NCBI GenBank assembly: GCA_026686845.1
Contig: JAIVEN010000002.1
Coordinates: 37,093,001-37,157,000 of the forward strand
DNA from: Adenanthera pavonina
Taxonomy: Eukaryota; Streptophyta; Magnoliopsida; Fabales; Fabaceae
Length of the DNA: 64,000 nt
Direction of reading: 5' to 3'
Shown: one piece after another, positions 1-10,398 of the stretch
How positions within the stretch are numbered: position 1 is the stretch's first letter
Layout of the letters: the number at the start of each line of letters is the position of its first letter
Program-made: the position numbers and the translations under genes
The notes under the pieces: generated by a model
The model's database searches: none
Told to the model about the DNA's origin: nothing
What the model saw: the letters and a program-made list of their open reading frames with translations, nothing else

Positions 1-5
1 TGTCC

Positions 6-46
6 GTTTGGATTGAAGTTAAATAAACGTGATTTTGAATGAAATT
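6..46 (+). repeat. 40-bp terminal-repeat-like sequence, left member
   Basis: This stretch, beginning GTTTGGATTGAAGTTAAATA, matches the reverse complement of 5432-5472 at roughly seven of every eight positions by eye. It could be one end of a MITE family, or the two could be the ends of a single 5.4-kb inverted-repeat element. No target duplication can be checked because the left flank is outside the window. Confidence 0.45.
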
Positions 47-1261
47 TATTTTTTATGACACAACTTATAAAATTAGATACAAAACAGCGTACAACAAGAA
101 AGTATTTTAACATAGTCCTAATAAAAATTGATTTTGTTAGGATATTGTTCATCAAAATCACGCTCGAGGGGCGGGTAAAATGAATATTTGGAAAAATCCA
201 TTTGCAGCCAACTTTCTCTCGAAGTAAGAAATTTCGCTTATATAAAAACGTGCTGGAATAGTAAAATCCCGGCTATGATTTTTGAAACAGTCTTTCAATA
301 TTAATATAAACATGATTATTATAGCTACACAAAAGCGAATCTCGATCAGGGCTTTCAATGTTTAATCAAATAGGTATTTACGGATTTCAATTAAAAGATT
401 AGTTGTTTATTTTTTTTTTGCTGAATAAACTATTTGTTTTTTATAATAAAGAGTTCAGTTGAGTTGAATTGTAGAGTCAATGGGTCAAACTAGACGTTAT
501 GTCTTAAAAAAAGTATTTATGGCGATACTTACTGATTATTTACAAATAAAGTCCTTACCCGCTCCCTAATAGAGTTTGGATCGTAGGCCTTCCCACTTGG
601 AAAAACCTTTTTGGTGAATAGACTAGTCCTTTAATCAAAAAAGTGTGAAAAATGATGAAATTTTGCTTACTTAACGTTAGTTAAATTATACATAAATATA
701 ATCAATCGCAGCCCCAATCCGTCCATGAGGGATAGCGGCATTATGTCATATTTTATCATTTTATTTTTGCCTTGTGTGAGCGACATCCAGTAATACTCCT
801 AAATTAAACAAAATTGCACAGTTTTGTTTTTTCATTTTATGCAATTTTTTGTTTGGCTACTTTAAAGTTTGATTTTTTCAATAATAACCTCTGGTATTAG
901 GTCGGGACTATGGATTTCGATTAACCTAAATTGAATTATAGTCGCACCCATTCAGGGAAAGTTCTCCTAAGGACATTTTTTTACATTTACACGGTTTTAA
1001 ACTCGAGTCATCGTACTTTATTGACCATAACCCCTTCTACTTGAACCAATACTTGTTAGTCTTACAAGTTTGATTCCTCGATGATAATTATAATTTTCAG
1101 TGCAATAGTTGTCATTTAAAAATTTTGATTTTGTTTTAAAATAATTGTCATTTTGTTATTCTAATGAATTATTAATATCATTATTCATTCCGATAACCGA
1201 ACATGCACCTAAGTCTACAATAATACTAATGACCTCACTTGATCAGGATCTGTTCCCATGA

Positions 1262-1890
1262 AGAAAAGACCAGACCGGACTAGCTAGGTCTACCGGTCCG
1301 ACCGGGAACCGACCTCTAGTCTGGTCTGAGCATAAATACAGACCGAAGATTTTTAGAATCGATGCGAACCGGTTAAGAACCGGTCAAAAATCGGTACAAA
1401 ACTGGGTTGAACCGGTCTGGACATTTTTTTTAATTTTTTAAATTTTTTTAAAAATAAAATAACATTATTTTTAGTACTAAGTAGCATTATTTTTAGTATA
1501 AATTTTTTTCTTTCTAAATTACAATATGTTATAAGTATTATTATGATACATAATTATTAATAATGATAAATTTACTTAGCAACTAATATGAAAATGAAAT
1601 ATCAATTGACTATTTTGAATTCAAAAATAATTATAGATGAATATTAATTTGTTTAGATTTTAATATTAGATTGTAAAACTTATTAATAATATTTTTAATT
1701 TTCTATATATTATTAAATTTACTTTTTATCCTAGAATAAATGTTAATTTTATGATTATGGATAAATATCTTTTATATTTTTTTATCTACATTATTAAAAA
1801 TATATTAATTTATTCACAACCAGTCCGACTCCGGTCCAATCACTAAATCTTAAACTGTTATTTCATTCGATTCAATAACTGGTCCAATTT
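1262..1890. repeat. CCGGTT-rich repeat, possibly a degraded MITE
   Basis: The left part (about 1262-1425) is packed with CCGG, ACCGGT and GACCGG words. The right part (about 1818-1880) has GTCCGACTCCGGTCC and ACTGGTCC words in the opposite sense, and AT-rich DNA lies between. The composition and layout resemble the better-defined element at 3867-4525. I could not place exact ends or a target duplication. Confidence 0.35.
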
Positions 1891-2476
1891 TTAATAACTT
1901 AATATGTTATATAGGCTTGTACAATTGTATGCCTTGGTATAAGGGAGATGAGAACCACAGCTTGGAAGATGAGGCATGACCATGTGACCAGAGCATGATT
2001 ATTGGCTTGGTTTGGCCAGCTTGTTGGGCCAACTTAGCCGCAGAGGACCGTTCCTGTGTACTAAAACCTTATCATGTACTCTCGAAAAGAAATTCTCCCA
2101 TTGTAGTTCTCATGGAATTTTTTCGAGAGAAACCCTTTCTCACGAAAAAATTCCATTAGAACAATTTTTTCATTAAATAATTCCATCAGAATTTTAATTC
2201 CCGACGAAATATGTTTTCTCAACGTAACATTCATGAGAAATTACCTTTTTAATTTGTAGTGATATTAAGTAAATAATCCATTGACCAAGAAAAAGATATT
2301 AAGTAAATTAATTATACTTTCATTCTCTAAGAAATGTTCAATTATAATGTCCATTCTTATATTCTAAAAATCTAACTCTCATCTTACGAAATTAAAAAAA
2401 AAATTCTACACTAACTTAAAATACAGCAAAAATCACTTATAATTGCACTAATTAATTTATAATTTGATAAAAACAA

Positions 2477-2601
2477 ATATATATATATATCAAATATATA
2501 TATTTGAGGTGGGTATATGAGAGTTTAAATTGAGGGCCCTTTGGTTATTTTACTTATTAAAATCATATATATATATATATGTGACAAATATATATATAAT
2601 C
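2477..2601. repeat. TA-dinucleotide microsatellite cluster
   Basis: Three runs of alternating T and A occur within about 120 bases, separated by unique sequence around 2505-2560. They are visible directly. No function is inferred. Confidence 0.8.
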
Positions 2602-3857
2602 CAATTTTGAATTTAGAATAAACTAAGTTTACAGTTTCTCAAAACAAAAAAAAAAACAATTGAGTAGAATTTCAAATTTTTTAATAAGCTAATAATGTGT
2701 TTAATAAAAAATGGATATTGTTCTTTAGGATAATTTTAATTTATTCTAAAACTTTGAGAGAAGTTTTTGTATTTTTGTAAATAAACTGACACTTAATTAA
2801 CCTTATTATTTAGTTCCAAATCCATTTTTTCACAAATTAACTTGATTTTTCTTTTACTTGCTATCGACTAATTCCCGTTAGCCAAAAATACAAGACAATA
2901 TACATATTTCGAAACTAAAATATTTTGAAAAGGAATAAAATTAAAGAAATTATAGTGGCAAAGACAATGAAAGAGACTTGTTGGGCGTGAATGGGAAAAG
3001 GTAGGATGGCAGGAGGGTGGGCGGCGGGGATAGGATGAATAGATTCTTTTACAATTGGATCAAGTTGAAGAGAATTTTAATTAAGATTTGAAATTAAACT
3101 TTTACGAATAAAATAAATTATATTGGGAAGAGTTTTCTTTCACCTGAAGCTTGATTTGACTCAAATTCAAATCAGTAATGCTGATACTAGATCAAAACTA
3201 ACAATTAATTTGAATAAAATTCAATTAATTAGTTGATATAAATAGTTTATATCCATTTAAAATCAAATTTTCACTAATAATAAAAGATCCAAATTATCTA
3301 GATTAGTTCATCTATTAAAATTTAAAATAAATTAGTTTTTTCCTAAAAAAGATGAATTTGGATTGGAAGTTGGGGGAACAGTGTGGAAAAACCTATGGAG
3401 CATTTATATTTTAAAAAAGTATGCGCACCTATATCCTATATATGGTACGATATGATACGTGTATCGTTCTGATGCATAAATATTCATTCGCATCATTTTA
3501 TACATATCTGTATCGCTTTAAATTTTTATAGTAAAATAAGACTATTTGAAGTTGTTATAAATATTTTATGATTTATTTTAACATTTCTACTATAACTTTT
3601 AAAATATTTAATAGTTATTTTGTTTTAATGATTAGATTTATTCATTATATATATAAATAATTACATAAATAATATTATATATGTATAAATATTCTTGTAC
3701 CCGTATCTTAAAATTTTAAAAATTATCATACCTTTCGTATATTATTGTATCATATTCGATACATGTACTCGTATAAGTGTTATATTTATGGAGAAACCAA
3801 AAGTGAAAGAGTTCAGCAAGTAGGGTCCTATTTCCATTTCCTTAAATTTCGGTCTCT

Positions 3858-3866
3858 CTCATAACC
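3858..3866 (+). repeat. TSD CTCATAACC, left copy
   Basis: The direct repeat flanks the MITE-like element. The identical nine bases recur at 4526-4534. Confidence 0.65.
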
Positions 3867-4525
3867 AATGTTGTCAGAATAGGATCGAGTATTGAACCGG
3901 ACAAGGCACTGGTTCAAGGTTCAATGATTCAATCGAGGTTGGACCGGGGTCGAACCGGTAGTAATTAAAATAATATATTTAAAATAAATAATATAAGTTT
4001 AAACAAATTTTATGACTTAATTAAGATCTCATATTAAATAATATTGAATTATTAATCTATTATTCACTACAAACAAATTATTAATAAGTTTCATAATTCA
4101 ATATTTAGGTATAAATAAGTTAATATTGATCCATAATCACATTTTGAGTTCAAAATAATAAATTAATGATCCATTATTATATTATTTATTAAGTAAATAT
4201 ACAATTTTGGATAATTATATATCATAATAATGCTTATATAATATTATAATATATAAATAAAATATTTTGTGCTAAAAATGATGTCATTTTATCTTAAAAA
4301 CTAAAAAAAATGTTTTAAAAAAATTTGAAAAAAAAATAGTGTGGGATTGGTTCAAAACAGTTCAAGACCGGTTCATGGCCGGTTTCATCGGTTCATGGCC
4401 AGTTTCACCGATACTTGACCGGTTCTGAATTCCCTCAACCCTCGACCTTAACCGGACCGGACCAAGCACAGGTTTCCAGTTCGACCGGTCAAACCAGCCG
4501 GTTCAATCCGGTTTTGACATCACTG
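3867..4525. mobile_element. MITE-like element with CCGGTT-rich inverted ends and 9-bp TSD
   Basis: The 659-bp stretch is bounded by the direct repeat CTCATAACC at 3858-3866 and 4526-4534. Its ends are imperfect inverted repeats: the left end runs TGTTGTCAGAATAGGATCGA, and the reverse complement of the right end runs CAGTGATGTCAAAACCGGAT. Both ends carry several ACCGG words, the centre is AT-rich, and there is no coding capacity. A 9-bp target duplication is typical of Mutator-like elements (hAT elements give 8 bp), so a non-autonomous Mutator-like MITE is the best reading. The superfamily is inference. Confidence 0.65.
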
Positions 4526-4534
4526 CTCATAACC
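4526..4534 (+). repeat. TSD CTCATAACC, right copy
   Basis: The second copy of the nine-base direct repeat immediately follows the element end CACTG. Confidence 0.65.
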
Positions 4535-4679
4535 CATAGATCAATGTGAAAACGTGCATATACATTTGTTTGTTCATTAGCAGTTGGTTATCAAACACTT
4601 TATATAAGGAAAAAAAAAGTTACTATATATAATAGCCATACAGATCATTTTTCGTATTCCACTAAATGTATAGAACTAG

Positions 4680-5058
4680 AGTTGGCAAAATGGGCCTATT
4701 TTGCCAAACAGGATCAACTTTAAAAGCTCGAGCATGTATGGGCAGGCCTGCAGGCCCTTTTTTTTAATATGTTTTATTTTTTTATATAATTATTTAAATT
4801 AATATAACTAATCATTATCATCATTCATAAAAAATTAATATAATATTTAAATTTTACAATTTATATATTATTAATTAATAAAATAATATATTTTTTTAAT
4901 ATGTAAAAAATAAGAAAAAAAAGAGCTAAATAGTCCAGCCTAACATAGGCTGAGCCTAAACGAGTTGAGTCCAAAAAGCTCATTTTCTATTCAGGCCTAT
5001 ATTTTTAAAATCAAATCCACCCATTTTATGGGGTTAAACTGGTTGATTCGTCAACTCT
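4680..5058. mobile_element. Possible hAT-type MITE
   Basis: The left end reads GAGTTGGCAAAATGGG. The right end, reverse-complemented, reads AAGAGTTGACGAATCAA, an imperfect inverted pair of the kind seen in plant hAT MITEs. GGCCT and AGGCC words cluster near both ends around an AT-rich middle. No clear 8-bp target duplication was found, so the ends are approximate. Confidence 0.4.
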
Positions 5059-5431
5059 TATTCATATTACCAGCTCTACTTAAAACTTACATGATTTCAA
5101 GAACAATATATGCATATGCAGCTTGTTTTTCAAACTCAATATAATGAAGGAATTTAATGGAAAAATAAAAAGGAAGAATTTAAGTTGCCTCACTAGAGAT
5201 TATTTTATAGCATGCATGAAGAAATAGATAATGTAGGAATTATCTGGCTGTTGTAGACTCCATATATAATTGTGAGAATTGGAAATGTGAAATAAGAATA
5301 AATTGCTTTCCTTTCATATTATATGTATTTGGTGTATTACTCTCATTGGGACTATAACACCACATATATCGGGAGCCTCTTATATGACCATAATGATGAG
5401 CTGACTTGTTAGTTAAAATAAGTGTTTGATA

Positions 5432-5472
5432 ATTCATTCAAAATCATGTTTATTCAATTCCAATCCAAATGT
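5432..5472 (-). repeat. 40-bp terminal-repeat-like sequence, right member
   Basis: The reverse complement, beginning ATTTGGATTGGAATTGAATA, pairs with 6-46. It lies about 640 bases upstream of the ACO start codon, so if it is a MITE end the element abuts the gene's promoter region. Confidence 0.45.
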
Positions 5473-6036
5473 TATTACTCATTTCGCTATTTAATATAAA
5501 ATCATTTTAACTCGGATTAAATATGAGAGTCAAATTTAGTTAATTACTTCAATCTTTTAAAAAATCACATTATTTTTTTCTTAAATTACTCTTATTGACT
5601 TTCTTTCTCTTTCCCTCTCTCATCAATTAAATATGAACATTTTTTATAATGTATAATAAATGCTGTCTTGCATTTTAGAAAGAATCATATATTTAAAATT
5701 AAGAAAAAATATCCTATATATAGAAACGAAGAAAATAGTTAACTCAGACATTAATTACCTAGTAAACATATATAAATTCCACTTACATTTATTATATTGG
5801 TGCAGGTGTGACAATTTGAACTTAAAACTCAATTAATCTGCATTAAATATGATTTTTAATAAAACTAAACATGATAATGTAATAATCTACATGAAAAATA
5901 CTACATATAATCCACCAAAACTCATCTAATTAGCGTCAGACTGGAAGAATCCGTGAAAGCCAACACACCTTTCTTTCTATGTTAAAAATATATATTAAAT
6001 TTATTCTTTCTGACGCTTATCCCGTCCTTCATGGCC

Positions 6037-6043
6037 TATAAAT
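6037..6043 (+). promoter_or_regulatory. Putative TATA box of the ACO gene
   Basis: TATAAAT lies 74 bases before the ATG, in a CCTATAAATTG context typical of plant TATA boxes. A transcription start around 6065-6075 would give a short 5' leader ending in the purine-rich stretch GAGAGAGAAGCAA before the ATG. Confidence 0.6.
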
Positions 6044-6110
6044 TGTACCTCACACTACCTCACTCCTCACACACATTTCACTCGCTAGTTCAAGTCAGAG
6101 AGAGAAGCAA

Positions 6111-7402
6111 ATGGAGACCTTTCCAGTTGTCGACTTGGGGAAGCTTAAAACTCATGAGAAAGCTTCAGCCATGGCGAAAATAAAAGATGCTTGTGAGAAC
6201 TGGGGTTTCTTTGAGGTAATCATTTCTCTTACTTATTACTTCAAACTCGAATCTTTTAACTTTATAGCAACTTTAGTCTGTACTAAGCAAGTTGAACTTG
6301 ATATAAAGGCTTTATATGGGTAATAAGCAACTTTTTCTGGTTCCCTCTGTTTTTTTTTTTTTAGTTGGTGAACCATGGGATATCTATTGAGCTGATGGAT
6401 ACTGTGGAGAAACTGACAAAAGAGCACTACCAGAAGTGTATGGAGCAAAGTTTCAAAGAAATGGTGGCAAGCAAAGGTCTGGAATCTGCTCAATCTGAAA
6501 TCAATGACTTGAACTGGGAAAGCACCTTCTTCATCCGCCACCTCCCTCTCTCCAACATTTCAGAGATTCCTGATCTTCATGATGATTACAGGTCCCAAAT
6601 ATATATATTCATATTCTCAACCTCTCTTTTCATTTGTGCCTCAAAAATGTATTAGTCACCTCACTAAATGAATAGGTTTTATGATCTTCTTTGTGGATAT
6701 GTTTATTTTCAGGAAGGTGATGAAAGAATTTGCTGTGGAACTGGAGAAACTGGCGGAGTTACTTCTTGACTTGTTGTGTGAGAATCTTGGGTTGGAGAAA
6801 GGATACCTGAAGAAGGTGTTCTGTGGGTCGAAGGGCCCCAACTTTGGGACCAAAATGAGCAACTACCCTCCATGTCCCAAACCAGAACTCATCAAGGGAC
6901 TTAGGGCCCACACAGATGCTGGTGGCATCATCCTTCTCTTTCAAGATCACAAGGTCAGTGGACTTCAGCTCCTCAAGGAAAACCAGTGGATCGATGTCCC
7001 GCCGATGCGCCACTCTATTGTCGTCAACCTTGGTGACCAGGTTGAGGTATATATATTATTATGAAATTGAATAAATTAAATCCATTAATTACAGTCCTAT
7101 CTTCGGAAAAGAATGATTTATTATGGTTGTATCAGGTGATTACAAATGGAAAATACAAGAGTGTGATGCACCGTGTGATTGCTCAAACAGATGGAAATAG
7201 GATGTCCATAGCATCCTTCTACAACCCAGGAAACGACGCCGTTATATCCCCAGCACTGTCCTTGGTGAAGGAAGATGACATGGAAAACCATCAAGTCTAC
7301 CCAAAGTTTGTGTTTGATGATTACATGAAGCACTATGTCAGCCATAAATTCCAGGCCAAGGAGCCAAGGTTTGAAGCCATGAAGGCCATACCGACTGTGT
7401 GA
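6111..7402 (+). CDS. ACO: 1-aminocyclopropane-1-carboxylate oxidase (ACC oxidase), 4 exons
   Basis: The encoded enzyme converts ACC to ethylene in the cytosol using Fe(II), ascorbate and bicarbonate, the last step of ethylene synthesis. Exons are 6111-6215, 6365-6591, 6713-7046 and 7136-7402. All introns are GT-AG and the joins keep one frame, giving 310 residues, the usual family length. The four-exon structure is the common ACO arrangement. Visible residues are the iron ligands H177, D179 and H234, the R244-M-S246 motif that binds ACC carboxylate (RxS), K158 in GTKMSNYPPCP, and R300 in KEPRFEAMKA, equivalent to R299 of better-known ACOs and shifted by one. The N-terminus METFPVVDLGKL and the WGFFELVNHGI segment are the DIOX_N region of 2-oxoglutarate/Fe(II) oxygenase relatives. 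No stop or frameshift was seen, so the gene looks functional. A truncated copy of its 3' end lies about 1.3 kb downstream. Confidence 0.95.
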
Positions 7403-8665
7403 TACAGCTTATTAAGGAAGCATTATTGTAGATTGTGTGTGGTTTTGATCTGTTGACAAAGCTTACAGATTAGTGTTTCTATCTTAAAGAGCTATATGGG
7501 TATGGAAATCTATGTGGACGTAGCATCTATGAAATTTAAAAGTCAAATAAGCTAAATGTTTGTGTGAAGCCTTTGTGGTGGTTGAGTGGCATGTACAGTT
7601 ATTTTCGGAAAGTAAGAACTACTAAGTCTTCCTTGTTTTACGAGAATCTTATAATTCCTTTTTGGTTTCATTATGTTTTATGATTATAACGAGGGGCAAT
7701 TGGGTAAAGTAGAATGTTGTAGAATGCATAAAGTGATGTTTAGTGGATCTTGACCCGAATGCTTTCTTTTTTTATTAACTCTTCTTTTAATGCATATTTA
7801 CATTTCTTTCTCTGAAAAAATTTTAATTGCACATTAAGTGATGAATAATACCATGTCCATTTTTTTGGGGTGTTTGTAAGAATGAGACAATGGCCCTTCA
7901 CCGTTGTAATTGATATTGAATCAGGAAAATTGTTAGACAAAATTAAAGTTAATTATTCATATTTCTTATTAACCACAAATAAGAACCTTGAAGATTAAAA
8001 TTCTTATAAAGGACCATAGAAATAAATTACTAGTAATACCTGTTAACACTGCACTTTATTTTCGTTAAAGTTATTACTTGATCTTTTTTGTTATAAAAAT
8101 ATAATTTTAAATTTATTATTACAATTAGATGAAAATATATTTATAAGGACGGAATGATTTTTGGTAACAAAAACAGTAACTTTAAGAAATCCTACTTATA
8201 TATACAATCTTTGAAAAGCATTTAATTTTTAATATCCTTATTTATAAATTATAAATTATAGGTCCTTAACCTTTTTTTTTTTAAAAATATATAACTTCCT
8301 TCTGTGGAAACAGAAAGGCACCTTATAAAATATTATAAAACGATGGAAATTGGAAAGCAAGCAACCAGTGATTTTAATAACATTCAGAATATGGAGTTGG
8401 TAGGAAAGCAACATGGATGAATTTGAAAAACAAAACTCATATAAGCTACTAGTAGTTAGTGCTGGACTTTAATAAGTGGTCCGCTCTTCATGGGCTAAAT
8501 GTGTCAACCCCATTAGGATTTAAGCATTAACTAATTAATTATTTGATTAATTTATTAATTTGACTTGGAAAACTTAATTATTAAGTGTATGTTTTATTTT
8601 TTAATTTAATTTGAGTTAAATTATATTAATTTTGACAGAGTCAGTATATCCCAATTTAATTAGTA
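7403..8665 (+). other. ACO 3' UTR and downstream flank, then spacer
   Basis: From 7403 to about 8190 this is the 3' flank that recurs, diverged, after the truncated ACO copy. The repeat includes the TACAGCTT that follows the stop, GAAGCCTTTGTGGTGGTT and GGACAATGGCCCTTCACC-like stretches. At 7969-7971, inside CTTATTAACCACAAAT, lies the site corresponding to the CACTA insertion point, unoccupied here. From about 8190 to 8665 nothing was recognised. Confidence 0.6.
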
Positions 8666-8760
8666 TTGTGTTTGATGATTACATGAAGCACAATGTCAAC
8701 CATGAGTTCCAGGCGAAAGAGCCAAGGTTTGAAACCATGAAGGCAATACCAACTGTGTGA
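8666..8760 (+). pseudogene. Truncated ACO copy: end of exon 4 only
   Basis: This stretch matches 7308-7402 with a few substitutions and reads in frame from VFDDYMKH to the TGA stop. Visible changes are Y to N, K to E and A to T in the last 30 residues. Everything upstream of this point (exons 1-3 and most of exon 4) is absent, so it has no promoter and no catalytic residues. The 3' UTR and flank match continues to 9289 and resumes at 23991 beyond the CACTA element. It is a dispersed or tandem partial duplication, not a gene. Confidence 0.9.
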
Positions 8761-9289
8761 TACAGCTTAAGGATTGCTTTATTATGTGTGGCTTTGATCT
8801 CTTAATAAAGCTTACTGATTAAAGTTGCTATCTTACAGAGATATCTGTATATGGAAGCCTATGTGAGCGTACGTAGTATCTATCAAAATTTATTGGTCAA
8901 CTAAGTTGAATGTGTGTGTGAAGCCTTTGTGGTGGTTAAGTTGAGTGAGGAGCATGTACTGTTATCTTTGGAAAGTAAGAACTACCAAGTCTTACTTGTT
9001 TTGCAAGAATCTTACTCTTTCTTTTTGGCTTCAATATGTTTTACGATGATAATATGTGGCAATAGGAAAAGTAGAATGTGGTATAAAGCTTAAAGTGATC
9101 TTTGGTGGATCTTGAAAAAGTTTAATGCTTATTCAGTGATGAATACCATGTTCATTTTTTATTTGGAGTGTTTGTAAGGATAGGACAATGGCCCTTCACC
9201 CTTGTCATCGATATAAGGCCATGCCTTGTCATTGATACCAAGTGGTTCAATCCAAAAAAATTATAGTTAATTATTCATAGTCCTTATTA
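8761..9289 (+). repeat. Duplicated ACO 3' flank, part 1 (left of the CACTA insertion)
   Basis: This segment is co-linear with 7403-7971. Landmarks include TACAGCTTA after the stop, the CTTAATAAAGCTTACTGATT stretch (a plausible AATAAA poly(A) signal), GAAGCCTTTGTGGTGGTTAA, GGAAAGTAAGAACTACCAAG and GGACAATGGCCCTTCACC. It stops at CTTATTA, where the CACTA element begins. Confidence 0.85.
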
Positions 9290-9307
9290 CACTACTACAC
9301 TGAACAC
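9290..9307 (+). repeat. CACTA left terminal inverted repeat
   Basis: CACTACTACACTGAACAC is a well-conserved plant CACTA terminus, directly preceded by TSD TTA at 9287-9289. Confidence 0.9.
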
Positions 9308-9500
9308 TTTTTAGATCGGCTAAAATAGACTTTCTAGATTGATTCTGGTGTAGGTGTAGAAGTGATCGATGTAGAAAGTTTCCTTTTCTAGACCGGTTGT
9401 TTAAACACCCGGTCTAGAAAATCATCTTAAAAAAATGATAATGAACACTTTCTAGATCAGTTATGACTCCAAACGGATCTAGAAAGTGCTCATTATCATT
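9308..9500. repeat. CACTA subterminal repeats, left, including a hairpin
   Basis: Copies of the word CTAGATCGG/CTAGACCGG and its reverse complement occur repeatedly. One pair, TTTTCTAGACCGG at 9384-9396 and its exact reverse complement at 9409-9421, forms a perfect 13-bp stem with a 12-base loop. Related words sit near 9310, 9332, 9449 and 9474. Subterminal repeats of this kind are where the accessory transposon protein binds in En/Spm. Confidence 0.75.
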
Positions 9501-10398
9501 TTTTTTTTAAATATACTTACTGAATCTTACACTTATCCTCCCTATTTACAATGTTTACAATCATGCAGAATGTATACCACGTTAGATGCAACCAGCCAGT
9601 ACCAATAACACATTTTAATTTGAACTATGTGTATTTTCTACGTATAGGTTACAATCTATTAAACAACATCACTGTACAAACAAAAAAATGTAGTAAATAG
9701 CCAAATGTCTTTCAAATTTAAAGGGCTATAATGCCTAAAATCAACTTAAAAGTATAATAGCATAAAATTATCAATACAACAAAAACTTATCATGACCAAT
9801 CTTTAGCTTTCTTTTGAACATAGTTGGCCAACAAAAACAGCTTTCATTTTAGCATCCACCCTATACAAAAATCATAAAGAAATATCTGTATCAGTCAGAG
9901 TTTTAATCATCTTTCTCTACAATTCCCATTTCTCAAGGAAAAGAATTAAATTTCTACTTTGAATTGCCACTTATCTAAACATCACTAACACCTCTTTTGT
10001 TTATATAAAACTCTTCCATTATAACTAATAAGAGATCCCAAAAATAATTTATCCCCATTCTTTCATTTATAATAAGTAATAAGATACTCTAAAATAAGAT
10101 GCCACCATTATATATATATATCTATGTATATATATATATATGAATATATATATATATCTACCACTTTATGCAGTGCCAATAGCACAATTTGCAAAATTAA
10201 AACACTACTTATTCCACCTAAACCAATTACTTAGCATGAAGTTCAAATTAGCCAACTGTAGTTAACCTAAAAGTATAACAACATACATCAAGACAAGGTT
10301 CATAAACTTAAAGTACATGATTTACAATTGCATGGGCATGTTTCCACCCACACAAGTTTGAAACTTATTTAGAAAGTTTTCACAACCAAATCTAACCT
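9500..10398. other. CACTA left non-coding region
   Basis: AT-rich DNA between the subterminal repeats and the end of the Ulp1-bearing gene. A TA-rich simple repeat lies at about 10111-10158. No gene was seen. Confidence 0.6.

Larger units (their letters stand above)
1..6000. other. AT-rich intergenic DNA upstream of the ACO gene
   Basis: I find no convincing gene here. The few open frames are under 70 codons, lack family resemblance and lie in AT-rich sequence. The stretch contains several small inverted-repeat elements, listed separately, and simple AT repeats. The last few hundred bases before 6111 are presumably the ACO promoter region. Confidence 0.6.

Noticed and set aside
9300..9500. 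CRISPR-like or bacterial repeat array from regularly spaced CTAGATCGG words
   Set aside because: The words are short, irregularly spaced and in both orientations. They are CACTA subterminal repeats.
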